Shown here: piece after piece, positions 13,052 through 23,292 of the stretch
Position numbering within the stretch: the first letter of the stretch is position 1
Layout: the number at the start of each line of letters is the position of its first letter
Source: Brachionus manjavacas
Taxonomy: Eukaryota > Rotifera > Eurotatoria > Ploima > Brachionidae
Length of the DNA: 64,000 nucleotides
Direction: 5' to 3'
Assembly (NCBI GenBank): GCA_019054805.1
Contig: JAHQIY010000004.1
Span: forward strand, 310,001-374,000
Program-made: the position numbers and the translations under genes
The notes under the pieces: generated by a model
What the model saw: the letters and a program-made list of their open reading frames with translations, nothing else
What the model was told of the DNA's origin: nothing
The model's database searches: none

Positions 13052-13896
13052 TTGATTGCAAGAATTATATGAATCTTCAGACAGATCTAGTGTACCTAAA
13101 TTAAATCATTTAAACAAAGTTCAAATTCTATTTTACCGTAATATCATATGCAACAAAAAAAAGTTTACATTTTATCAAATATTAGTATTTAGCTTTTAAC
13201 TAGTTGTATTAGTTTGCAAGACATTAGCTACTTTTAATTTAAAAAAATACTTTGATTAAACGGCTCCAATAAATCTAAAACAATAATTGCTTTTTCAAAA
13301 TCATCGTCATTCTAAAATTTTCTTATCTAAACCATGTTCAATAATTGTCTAGAATAAACTTTTATTGCAGCTAACAAAAAACTAAAATTCAGAAATAAGT
13401 TGAAGCTTCTTGTGTGAGATCTCAGATAGAAAAGAAATTATTTTTGAATTTAAAAAAAATGGTTCTAAAATTGCACTAAAAATAAAAAGGTCAAAAAATT
13501 ATTTTATTATTCGCTGAGGTCGGACCAATTTTGAAAGACTCAATATTACCTGTGAAATTTAAATTATTAGTTTACTGCTAAAAAAATTGTCAAATATATT
13601 TATTTTTTGTTTATTTTACTTAGTTTTTTGCTTAAAAACTTATTTGTAACTAATAATGTTAATTTTTATTAGTTTTTTATCAAAATAATTACTTTAATAT
13701 TTACCACTTTTTTTCAAGTTTAATTTTAATAAAATAACTAATTTTGTTTTTTTAACGCTTGTTTTGCTTTGTCGATCCTAGCAGCTTTCTTTTTTGGTTC
13801 AATTGCTGTTTATATGTAACGCTTTGGAATAGTTAGGAGATTTTTATTTACCGCTATTGAGATTAGATGATAACAAAGGTAATTTTTTAGATAGAA

Positions 13897-15147
13897 TCAG
13901 CAGCTACATTTACTTGTTGCCCAATTATCCGTGTTAAAATCAATTATTTTTATTTTATCATTATACTCCATTAGTAAATCAAAATTTAGGCCTTTGACTT
14001 TTGAATAGTTTTTATTTATATAATCACTGCAAATTAAGACTTCATTTTCTTTTGTTGTCAAGATAAACAAACTAGACCTTTTACCAAAGCGCTTTATAAT
14101 TGAATCTGTTGAATGCAAAAAATCATAAGCCATTCCCCATGTTTTGGCGCTTACATTATACGATTTACTAAACTCTCTTTCAGTTAATGAATCTTTAGAC
14201 CAGTTACGAAGCATGTCATATGCGTTTCTTAGATAAGAATTGACTGCTAGACGTTCTCTTAACGTATGTATAGACTTAATTTTACCATTTACACTTTCTA
14301 AAGCATTGTCAGTTGAAGGTGTATGTTCGCCTTGTGTTAAACCTTCATACCATCCTGAATTTGTTGAATCAATCCACTCTTCGGTTTAAAAGTATTATGC
14401 AAATAATTGTTTATTTGAAGTTTAGTTGGTATTTTAACCCCTGGTACGTATAACGGATTAATCACATCTGGATCGTCGTCAAATTTTTTTTTCTTTAAAC
14501 TGAGATACTTTTTCCCGAAGGGAATATAAATTATTATTAGCTGTTTTGACTCGGGTTTGATATAGAATTCCTATTTGTTCTTTTGTTACTTGGTTAATTC
14601 CATAAACTTTACCATCGTCATACTCAACTGAAGAATGATCATATGGAATATCACTATTTCAAAGCGATACATTTTCTTCTTCGTCATGAAAAAGAATATA
14701 CAATTTAGAACGGCACATTTTTGTACTTTAACTGAAACAATCCTTAGTACCATCATTTGTTTTATGCATTCTAATTCTAGACCAATTGTTTTCTATATCA
14801 TCTTTTAGAAAGATATACGCTTGATCAGTGCTTTCAAATTCACGAGTATATGTATAGTGTGCTAGAACTCTTGTTCTTTTTCAATTTTTATTTATTTCCT
14901 CTACCAAATCACCGTCAGATTCAACTTCTACTGGTGGCGTATTTATTTGAACATCTGTAAATTCTTCTTCTTCCTCACTACGTTCTTCTACTTGTTCTTC
15001 GTTTTCAACTTGACCAACATTAATACCATTTAGAGTGATATAATCGTTTAATCTTTTTATTAATTGAGCCTTAGTACCTTGATAAGATATTTTATATTCT
15101 TTGCATTTTTCTTTAAGAGTAATCACTAAATACGATGAATCAAACAT
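13897..15147 (-). pseudogene. MULE-type transposase gene with an N-terminal SAP domain, internally deleted
   Basis: The minus strand starts at ATG 15147 with LKEKCKEYKISYQGTKAQLI, a SAP (DNA-binding helix-extended loop-helix) motif. A Glu-rich linker follows, then frames with REFESTDQAYIFL and DHSSVEYDDGKVYGI typical of the N-terminal part of invertebrate MULE proteins. About 14400-14214 reads EEWIDST, GWYEG and TPSTDNALESVNGKIK, followed by 14214-13897 ending in WATSKCSC, the start of a SWIM zinc finger. The central DDE catalytic region that should lie between the two halves is missing, and there are frameshifts. It is nested inside the 7-kb hAT. No termini are resolved. Confidence 0.7.
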
Positions 15148-15412
15148 TTTGGCATATGATAAAATATTTCAAACTCAGAATAATAATTTATAATGTAAAA
15201 GAATTATTTTTTTCAAACAATAAAAATACTAAGCAAAAAATAATAATTTTAAGCAATAAACTAAGTAGTGCAAAAAAAAATTTTTGCTAACATAAGACAA
15301 TTTATTTTCTTAGCAAAAAAATAAACAATAGACAGTAAACTAATAATTTTGAAAATACAGGTAAATAACAGCCATTTTGAAAGAAGATAAAAGTGTTTAA
15401 TTGTCAAAAAAC

Positions 15413-16003
15413 TAGTGTTGACAATTGACTCTAATCGATTGACAAAATTCATAAATCGATTTATTTTTTTTAGCTGATTATTTAATCGATTTTTTTTGTT
15501 AGTTGACATTTATATCGATTTTTAAAAAAGCTGATTCAAGTAAAAATGCAAAACAAAGAATTGGACAGCATCATAATATATTATTTTTCTAAACTTTCAT
15601 ATCCCTATTTAAATAAAAAATACCATAAATTAAATATTTAAAAACTCAGTGTTTCCAATTTAAAAATAAAATAAATTATTAAAAAGTCATAAAAAAAAAT
15701 TATTCGATTTAATAATCGACTAAAAATAAATAGTCGATTTAAAGTTAGTCGATTTGTTACCCTGAATAATCACTTATTCATCAGCTTGTCAACTGATGCA
15801 CAAAGATAAGTAAGAATTATACTTGTCACGTATCTCAGAAGTTAGACGCTTCAAAATGCTGACATATGCACTAAGCTCACATCTTGACTTAGATCTTCAG
15901 AACGTTCACTATCTTAAACAAAGCTTTTAAAGATTAAACATTGTTTATTATAAATTGGTTACAGATTATTGAATCGATTATTGATAATCGATTGCCAACA
16001 CTA
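15413..16003. mobile_element. Non-autonomous TIR element rich in ATCGATT motifs
   Basis: The left end TAGTGTTGACAATTGA is matched by the inverted right end TAGTGTTGGCAATCGA. The interior is full of ATCGATT/AATCGAT and TAGTCGATTTA motifs near both ends. No exact target duplication is seen (the flanks CAAAAAAC and CATAAAAA agree only loosely). There is no coding capacity. It is nested in the 7-kb hAT. Confidence 0.6.
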
Positions 16004-17373
16004 CATAAAAACTTTTCCAGTACACAAAATAAAAATTTAAAATAATAAATAAACCTTTTCACAAAAAAAAGACAATTTGAAATTGTAACTATAAACTAAA
16101 AATTAAATAAAGAAAACAAGACAATCAGTTTTATTTATAAGGATTAAGAATCAAAAAATTCATCAATCATATTGAATAATAAATGTTTAAAAAAAAGAAA
16201 ATAAAAATTTGCACAACAAGTTAATAGACAATTAATTTAACGCATAAAAATAAAGTAAAAGTGTGAAATTTTTTACTCTATTTTATTTCTCATTTACTTT
16301 TAGTTCGATTACAGTTACATTACATAAAAGTGCTTTGGTCTTTTTTATGATTTTAAAAGAATTTAACTAAAATTTATTTAAGCTTTTTTTTTTTTTTAAT
16401 TCTGAATCTTTTTAGTGGAATTTGTAATTGATTTTTTACAAATGATTCACTTTGCAGACCTTGAAAAAAATATATTTTGTTCGTTTTCATGAAAAGTAAA
16501 ATTAAAAAAATTAAAAAAAATTAACAATTACTCATATTGGATAAATCAGTAAACCTAATGTTTAAAATTGAATTTTCTTTTTTAGATCCAGATGATATTC
16601 TTGAGTTTTTAAGCTCCATTTGAAGGAATAAGAATTGTATTTATATTAAATAGTTTAAAGTGTTCTTTCTAAGCTTAATAAAACGTTTAAGTTTAAAAAA
16701 CAAATAATTTTGTTTTTGATCTAAAAGACATTAAATTAAATAAAGTAATTTAAATTTTCTTGTAAATTTTAATTTTTTTAAATTCTAATGTCTAAATTTT
16801 ATAATTGAATCCTTAAAAAAATAGTAATAAGGAGCAACCATTAATTGTAGAGGCTTAGTTAAAAGAATCACATATATATTATAATACTCTTGATTGACAC
16901 AAATGAGATCAAATTTTTGTACCGGATAAAAAAAATAAATGTTTATATTATCAAACTAAAACCAAATTAACATAAAGTTTTTATTTAGAAAAAATAAAAA
17001 AGCGACATCTTTGTTAATTTTCTCAACTAGACCATGATTTTATGATTTTTGAACAACTCTAAGATTAATTTTTTTTTTCGGTCTACTGCACAACATTACT
17101 TAATAATGAATTATCGCTACACTTATGCAAGACGCCTGGAATAAAATTAAACTTGAAGTCATTTTTCAAAAAAATAATTTCAAGTCATTTGACTTGATTT
17201 GACTTGACTTTAACTTTCTGACTTTTGAACAACTCTGATTAAATGTTTAAAATTACATTGTTTTGTTGACCAAAAGATATTTACCACAAGGCTTTTGTAA
17301 TGTTACATTTTTACTCTTGAACCTTTATTCTCCTTCTTAACTTTAGTTCTCTCAATAACTACTACGACAATAG

Positions 17374-17765
17374 TTGGCAACTCTAGCCAACCTAAATGCC
17401 TATATTGAAAAAATGAAAGAACACAATCTCCATGCAACATTCCTGCGAAGGATTGATAACTTCCTCAGTTACCGATCTTTTAAAGTCAGCCACAACGGTC
17501 ATTCATCTGAAGATAAGCTTATTAACTGTGGAGCACCACAAGGCAGTTGCTTATCACCAACTATTTTCATTTTGTTTTTTAGCGATATAAATATAATTCC
17601 ACCTGATGTTAAAATAGCCTTGTTTGCAGATGACCTTTGTATTTGGGTATCCAAAGCTTCTAAAAAATATATCCAAAAAATTCTTCAAAACTCAGTTGAA
17701 AAAATTATTGAGTACTGCAAAAAGTAGGAATTTTTAATCAACGAAAAGAAGGAATCCGCCTTAAT
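17374..17765 (+). pseudogene. LINE reverse transcriptase fragment (5' part)
   Basis: The frame encodes FLRRIDNFLSYRSFKV, then NCGAPQGSCLSPTIF (RT motif with PQG) and LFADDLCIW (catalytic FADD box), ending at a TAG at about 17725. The next codons (FLINEKK) still fit the family. It lacks the fingers domain and the endonuclease. It begins next to a repeat block shared with 4.2 kb and is interrupted downstream by the MULE remnant at 17770-18676; the rest continues at 18677. Confidence 0.8.
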
Positions 17766-17769
17766 TCGG

Positions 17770-18676
17770 AATATTTTCGACAAATGAAATTTTGACAAGT
17801 AAGTTTCGACAAAACAAATTTAAGAAAACTATTATTTCGACATAAGCTAATTTTTTTTCGACAAAATATAATTCGACAAAAAAAAAATTCGACAAGTTAC
17901 ATTACGACACAAAAAATATCACACTCATTTATAATTACAAATGGATGCTATCACGCAACAATTACAAAATTTAAGCTTAAACATAATTACTTCTTCAAGA
18001 AAAAAGAAGAACGGTGAAGATAGCTATCTCTTAATAGATGATGACTTTTACGAATAAAAAGTAGCTTACGAGGCACAAAGTGGAAAAATAACATTGCAGG
18101 GATTAATCCCAAATGATTTAAAATGTTTATTTACTTACTTTGAAGAAAACTATATAGGGGCCAAAAAACTAACCAAAGTGTCGAGTAGAAAAGATCCGAG
18201 ATTTGATCGTGAATTATGGAATTTTTATACCAGAACTTGTTTAGGGCTTCCTAGAACAAATAATAATCTAGAAGGCTGGCATAACGCACTCCAATCAACT
18301 ATAAAATCTCATCCGCATCTTTTGAGTTTAATTACTAGTTTAAAATTAGAACAATGTAACACTGAAAATGAATATGTTAAGTTGTGTACTGGTCAAGTGA
18401 ACAAAAGAAAGCCGTTTTTTATAAAATTAGAAGATCAAATTGGTAAAATTGTATCGGATTTTTCACCAATGAAAATTATAGATTATTTGTACAATTTATC
18501 TTTATTAATTAAATATTAATTTTTTTGTCGAATGATGTCGAATTAAAACTTGTCGAATTTTTTTTTTGTCTAATTAATCACTTGTCGATATATTACTTGT
18601 CTAAATAAAAATTGTTCAAATTTACCTTTCTGAAATTTACTTGTCGAATTATAACCTTTCGAAAATTGTTTGTCGA
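17770..18676 (+). mobile_element. Internally deleted MULE (Phantom-like) flanked by TTCGACAA repeats
   Basis: Both ends are arrays of a TTCGACAA-like motif: direct at about 17770-17910, inverted as TTGTCGAA at about 18525-18676. This is a long, repetitive terminal inverted repeat. Between them, ATG 17941 starts a short frame (to an in-frame TAA at 18055) that then continues as 18094-18519. That part encodes FTYFEENYIGAKK and GLPRTNNNLEGWHNAL, the C-terminal signature of MULE transposases. The catalytic middle is missing. The element sits within a LINE, so it is the younger of the two. No clean target duplication was found. Confidence 0.75.
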
Positions 18677-19340
18677 GTTAATGAGATACCGAAAAGAAGA
18701 CCTGCTATACAACATTTACCAGAGCTTGGCATCGAAAGAACTACAAAAAACGTATGGAATGAAACTAAAAATCGGAAACAGTCAAATCCCAATTGAACCC
18801 AATCCGACATTCCTTGGTATAAAATTAGATCTAAAGATTGACTACAAACAACATCTAATGATAATCAACTCAAAACAAATCTTCTAAATTAACCTTATCA
18901 GGAAGGTTAGGAGCTTAAAGTGGGAGTCTTCAATAAAAATCAATAGAATGCCTTAAATGTCTCTCTTAAGATCACTTTTCGACAACTGCTTTATAATACT
19001 TCAATCGGGTACCCAGAAGATTAAATCCGGAATTCAAAAAATGCAAAATCGGATTTGAAAATCATCAAATATTTCCCGCTAAGACAAGTCCTTTCTGGTT
19101 CACAACACTAACAGAAACAACTCAAAATACAAAACTCCATTCGATATTATACCTTCCCTTATTATACCTTGCCAAGTACATAGCTGAATTTGATTAACAA
19201 TCTAAATACAAATTATATAAAAAAAAAATTTAAATAATTTTTTTTAATTAAACTAAATTTTGTAAAATTAAAATTGCTTACAAAAGGGCTAAAAAGAAGG
19301 CCATGCAATTCGGAGCTGCTCTGGAAATTCCCCTTTCCTA
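18677..19340 (+). pseudogene. LINE reverse transcriptase fragment (3' part), split by the MULE
   Basis: The reading continues the fragment at 17374-17765. It contains MKLKIGNSQIPIEPNPTFLGIKLDLKIDY (thumb region, written here only in part: FLGIKLDLKID), later RSLKWESSIKIN, LLRSLFDNCFIILQSGTQKI and QNRI, as in the C-terminal part of CR1/jockey-type RTs. Several stops and frame changes show decay. The 3' end is not defined. Confidence 0.7.
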
Positions 19341-20789
19341 AATTATCTTTTAAATAAAAAAATAAAATGAACATCAGCACAAAGAAACAAATAAGGAAGA
19401 AACAAACAAATAATTTGTTAGGAAACGCGTGATAAAATTTTTGAGATTCTTCAAATAGGTATTACGAAGGAAAAACAGATTCTAAATAAAATCAGACATC
19501 TAAGCTTGCCTATGATCACGAAAAGACAATTAAATCTGGCACTAACTTAAACTACAAATCTGGCAATTCGAAACCTTTTCAATGCTTGATTCATAATTCT
19601 TTGAAATGTTGCTGGAATGAATTTTATTTTAATCAGAGATAGATAAACAATATAAAATATAAATTTTTTTTGACAATAAAGAATTTATATATTTGTTATT
19701 AATTAATTTTATCTTAACAAAACTTATATTTTTCTAAATGTTAAATGTCAAAAATTTTAGATCTTTCTTAAAATGTGATCATACGAATGTTGCTGGTTTT
19801 GTGAACACTAATAACTAAATCGATGATAATAACAATTTTATTTGTGATGACTTTAGTTTGTTAATAGATCAACTTATGTTAAGGATGTCATTCTTTCATG
19901 GCCCTTTAGTTCTTATGAAACATTTGAATCGCTCGTCGATAACTCTTTTTTTTATTGTTTTAAAAGCCGGCCAGAATAATTTGCCTATCAAAAGATTATG
20001 GTCTGTTGAGTTGAAAGTTGAATCAGTTCTACTCCACTTTAATCAAAAATTAAAAAGCGATTTTGGTTATGCTTGGCTTTGAGGTTTTCCGAGAATTAGT
20101 TAACCATAATTTGTTTAATTTGAATTATTAACAGAGAGACAGCTTCGTCAATTTTCTTTCAAATGCGACAATTTTGCTCATTATTCATAGAGACAAAAAA
20201 ATCACATAAGTCTCTTAAAACATTAATTTATTTTTAGAAAATTTGTTTTCAAAGAAATTATTCCACTTTAAAATTAAAAATTGAAATAGCTAATTACACT
20301 TATTTACGCACCAGTATATTAAATTCATTTGGCGACTTTTTCAATATCTTCTATTTTCTACTTTTTCTGAATTCAGTGGTAGAACATTCTCTCCTTGATG
20401 TTCGCTTGTAATTTGTTCAACCAGGACTATTTGGTATCTTCTTACTCTTTTGTTTATGAATTGATCGAACTTTGATTTCAAGATTGTTTTTTGGGTGGTT
20501 TGGGTTTTTTGATCTATTAGCATAATTCTAAAAATTCCCTGTTTGCTAGACCTTGTCTCTACTAGGTATATCCATTTCTCAACTTTATCTCTATCATTTC
20601 CATATAATATTAGTAAAACGTCGATTTAAATCTTTATAGTTCGTGTTTCCCTAAGTATTGTTTCTGTTTTTGGATGGTTTGGGTTTTATTAAAGAGAATA
20701 AATCTCTTTACTAGATTAATGGATAATGGTTATTATTCTCTTAATTAGATTTTATTTTTAAATAATAAAAGCAAAGGAAAGCTGTCTTT
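19341..20789. other. Intergenic stretch with unassigned short frames
   Basis: Open frames at 19858-20082 (+) and 20341-20523 (-) have no motif I recognise. The first contains GQNNLPIKRLW and could be a decayed TE piece. No other structure is visible. Confidence 0.4.
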
Positions 20790-20912
20790 TGTTTAAAAGT
20801 GCCAAAATAAACTCCAAGTCATTAAAAAATAATTCTAAGTCTGGAATTTTTTTTTTTTAATTTTTTTTTAAAGTCTATTTGTCTTGAGACTTGTGACCTT
20901 TAAACAACTCTT
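20790..20912. mobile_element. Mini hAT-like element with AAGTC subterminal repeats
   Basis: A stretch of about 120 bases starts TTTGTTTAAAAGTGCC and ends GACCTTTAAACAACTCT, with AAGTC/GACTT repeats inside. It closely resembles joined ends of the hAT at 10257-17237. It has no coding content. The exact ends and a target duplication are unclear. Confidence 0.45.
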
Positions 20913-21005
20913 CATGTAACGTTTCATAGAATGTCAATTTTTAGATAAGAGCATTAGGATAAATCAGAAACTGAAACGTTATCATTGCGAACTATCCGTC
21001 TTGAT

Positions 21006-22129
21006 TAGTGATGGGAGTTTTCTCTTTAGTTTAGTTAACTAAAATTTAGTCGACTAGTTTATAGCCAACTAAAATTTAGCCAACTAGTTTTTATTTAACT
21101 AAACTAAAATTATTAACTAAAGTTTAATTTTTAAAATCTATTTTTTTTTTTAGAAAATTTTTACTAAATAAAAGTTATAACTAAAGCAATTAGCATGATT
21201 TTTCGGTAGCAGAAACTCAAATAAATTAAAATATGAGTAAATTATCAATTAATGATTCTTTAAACCTTTGAATTTAATTGATTATAAATTATGGAATCAA
21301 CAAATTAAAAAAAGTTATGTTTATTTTATTAATCAACTAATAGAATAAATAAATAACATTAAATAAAGACTTAAATTAATAACATCTGGTTTTGTTACCT
21401 ATCCGCTTTTAAAAAAATTTCACATAAAAAAAATGTATAACTGTCTAAATTAAGGAATGTTTCTTTTAATTAAAATTCAATAGATTAATTATCAAAATAT
21501 TAACTAAAAATTAAAAAAAAATTATATAATGTCAAATCAATGTTTTTAAATATTTTTTTGTCTCACTATTCCTTAGATATCTCGCTTTCTGCATAATATC
21601 CCGCTATTCCTAAATTGTCTCACTACTTCAAAGATATCTCACTTATTTTATTACAACTTTTTTTCTAAATATCAGACTTGTTTATGACTCAGAGTTTTAA
21701 GTCTGAGTCACAAAAATTAAAGTATTCAAAAAATTCATTTTGCTCAGACTTTTTTTTTTTAAATTCATTGACTTGACTTGAGACTTCTAATTTTAAACAA
21801 GTTTTTTAATATCATACTAATCCCGAGTAATCTCAAATCACAAATAACATCCCTTTTTTCACATTTTTTTGTACCCTTAGTCTAACTAATTCGACTAAAC
21901 TAAGTTTTAGTCGACTAAAAATAAGTTAACTAAAATTTAGTCGACTAGTTTCTAGTAAACTAAAATTTAGCCAACTAGTTTTTAGTCGACTAGTTTTTAG
22001 TTTACTTATTTTTAGTTAACTAATTTTTAGTCGACTAAAAACTAGTTGGCTAAATTTTAGTTAACTAAAAATTAGTCGACTTAATTTTAGCCGACTTAAC
22101 TAAATTAGTTAAGTTAGGACCCATCACTA
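21006..22129. mobile_element. Non-autonomous hAT-type element with GTCTTGAT target duplication
   Basis: The ends are TAGTGATGGG on both sides (inverted). A perfect 8-bp duplication GTCTTGAT flanks them at 20998-21005 and 22130-22137, diagnostic of hAT. Within about 120 bases of the left end and 260 bases of the right end, the sequence is an array of TTAGTCGACTA, TTAGTTAACTA and TTAGCCAACTA variants, each a small palindrome. There is no transposase. A second small element with CAGACTTGTTTA and AAACAAG ends lies inside at about 21673-21807. Confidence 0.85.
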
Positions 22130-22236
22130 GTCTTGATCCGAAGTTTTTTACTAAAGGTGAGAACCTTTACGAAAAAACAAAAGAAGCTCAGACAGAGCCT
22201 TTGATTATTTACAAGATTGTGAATTTTTAAATCAGT

Positions 22237-22785
22237 AGTGGGGCATCTTGAAGTTGATGATCAATTCAAAATATCATTTCAATTCAGAAAGTTTATCTTT
22301 AGATATTAAATTTAATCTTTGATTTGATTTAAATAATTGTAATGTAACTTGCTTTAAATGTAGTGTAGATTTTGAAAATAAAAAAAATTGAAAAAACATT
22401 TTTTCAATCCATTGAAAATCGATTTTAATATTTAAATGTATTAACTGATTTTTAGAGATTTTTAATTTCAAAAGTATTTGTGTTTAGCATTCAAAATTAA
22501 ATTTAAAAAAGAAGTTCAAACAAGAAATTCAAAATAAGTAATCAAATTAAGTTAAACAATACAAAAAATTAGTTAACTAAATTGAAAATCGATTTTATCA
22601 ATGAATTGAGAAGATATTTTTTCAATTTTTTTTTATTTTTAAAATCTACATTGCATGTAAAGCATGTTACATTAAAAGTTATTTAAATTAAATTAAAGAT
22701 TAGAGTAATTATCTAAAGATAAACTTTCTGAATTGAAATGATATTTTGAATTGATCATCAACTTCAAGATGCCGTACTGGGCTTT
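22237..22785. mobile_element. Fold-back element with arms of about 230 bases
   Basis: The left arm begins CAGTAGTGGGGCATCTTGAA and the inverted right arm begins CAGTACGGCATCTTGAA. Both continue with GTTGATGATCAATTC and ATATCATTTCAATTCAG, with scattered mismatches. There is no coding capacity. The flanks do not show a clear target duplication. Confidence 0.7.
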
Positions 22786-23292
22786 TTCAAACAAATGTGA
22801 TAAGAAATTTTAAAATAAAATTGAAATATTTTTGTTATTTGTCTTTATTTTTAAATAAAATTGCGGTATTAAAAAAAATCTTTTATTTTTGAATTTTTAA
22901 AAAAAAATTTTTTTGAATTTATAATTTAATTTAATTTATCAGAAAATGAAGAATTTTAGATAATTTGGAGGTGAAATTCATAACGATTGAATCTAAAAAC
23001 GTTCGAAGTGTTTGTTCAAATGAACTACGTCAATTTTTTTGTAAATATTTATAAAATATTAAATTTCGGTAGCTGTTTTTTTTTAAATTAGTCATTTTTA
23101 ATTTGACATCCATGTCTTTTTTTCAAAATCTCTAAAATAATATATATACTAAGCTTAAATATTTAACTTTGATTAAATTTTCTATTGAATTTCTCAATTA
23201 CACCTTACTTATATATTAAAATGAAATTACAGAGTTTTAGTAAATTTGAAAAATTCCAAAAATCATCTAATTAGTTTTTTTTAATTTGAATA
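22786..23292. promoter_or_regulatory. Upstream region of the LRR gene
   Basis: About 500 A+T-rich bases separate the fold-back element from the start codon at 23293. No defined promoter motif can be supported; the promoter is presumed here from position only. Confidence 0.25.

Larger units (their letters stand above)
10257..17237 (-). mobile_element. hAT DNA transposon, 7 kb, with nested insertions
   Basis: The left end CAGACTTGTGCAAAAGTCA matches the inverted right end CAGAGTTGTTCAAAAGTCA. The element is flanked by a perfect 8-bp duplication ATTAAATG at 10249-10256 and 17238-17245, the size made by hAT transposases. Both ends carry subterminal AAGTC/GACTT repeats, as in other hAT elements. 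Inside, on the minus strand, lie a hAT transposase C-terminus (10974-11765), pieces of a second hAT transposase (12420-13051), a MULE-type gene (13897-15147) and a small TIR element (15413-16003). At 7 kb it is long for a hAT because other elements have inserted into it. Confidence 0.85.

Noticed and set aside
15261-15509. Open frame of 82 codons on the minus strand
   Set aside because: Low-complexity translation overlapping the end of a TIR element; no family resemblance.
22274-22471. Minus-strand frame in the fold-back at 22.3 kb
   Set aside because: Lies in an inverted-repeat arm; its complement appears in the other arm, so it is structural, not coding.
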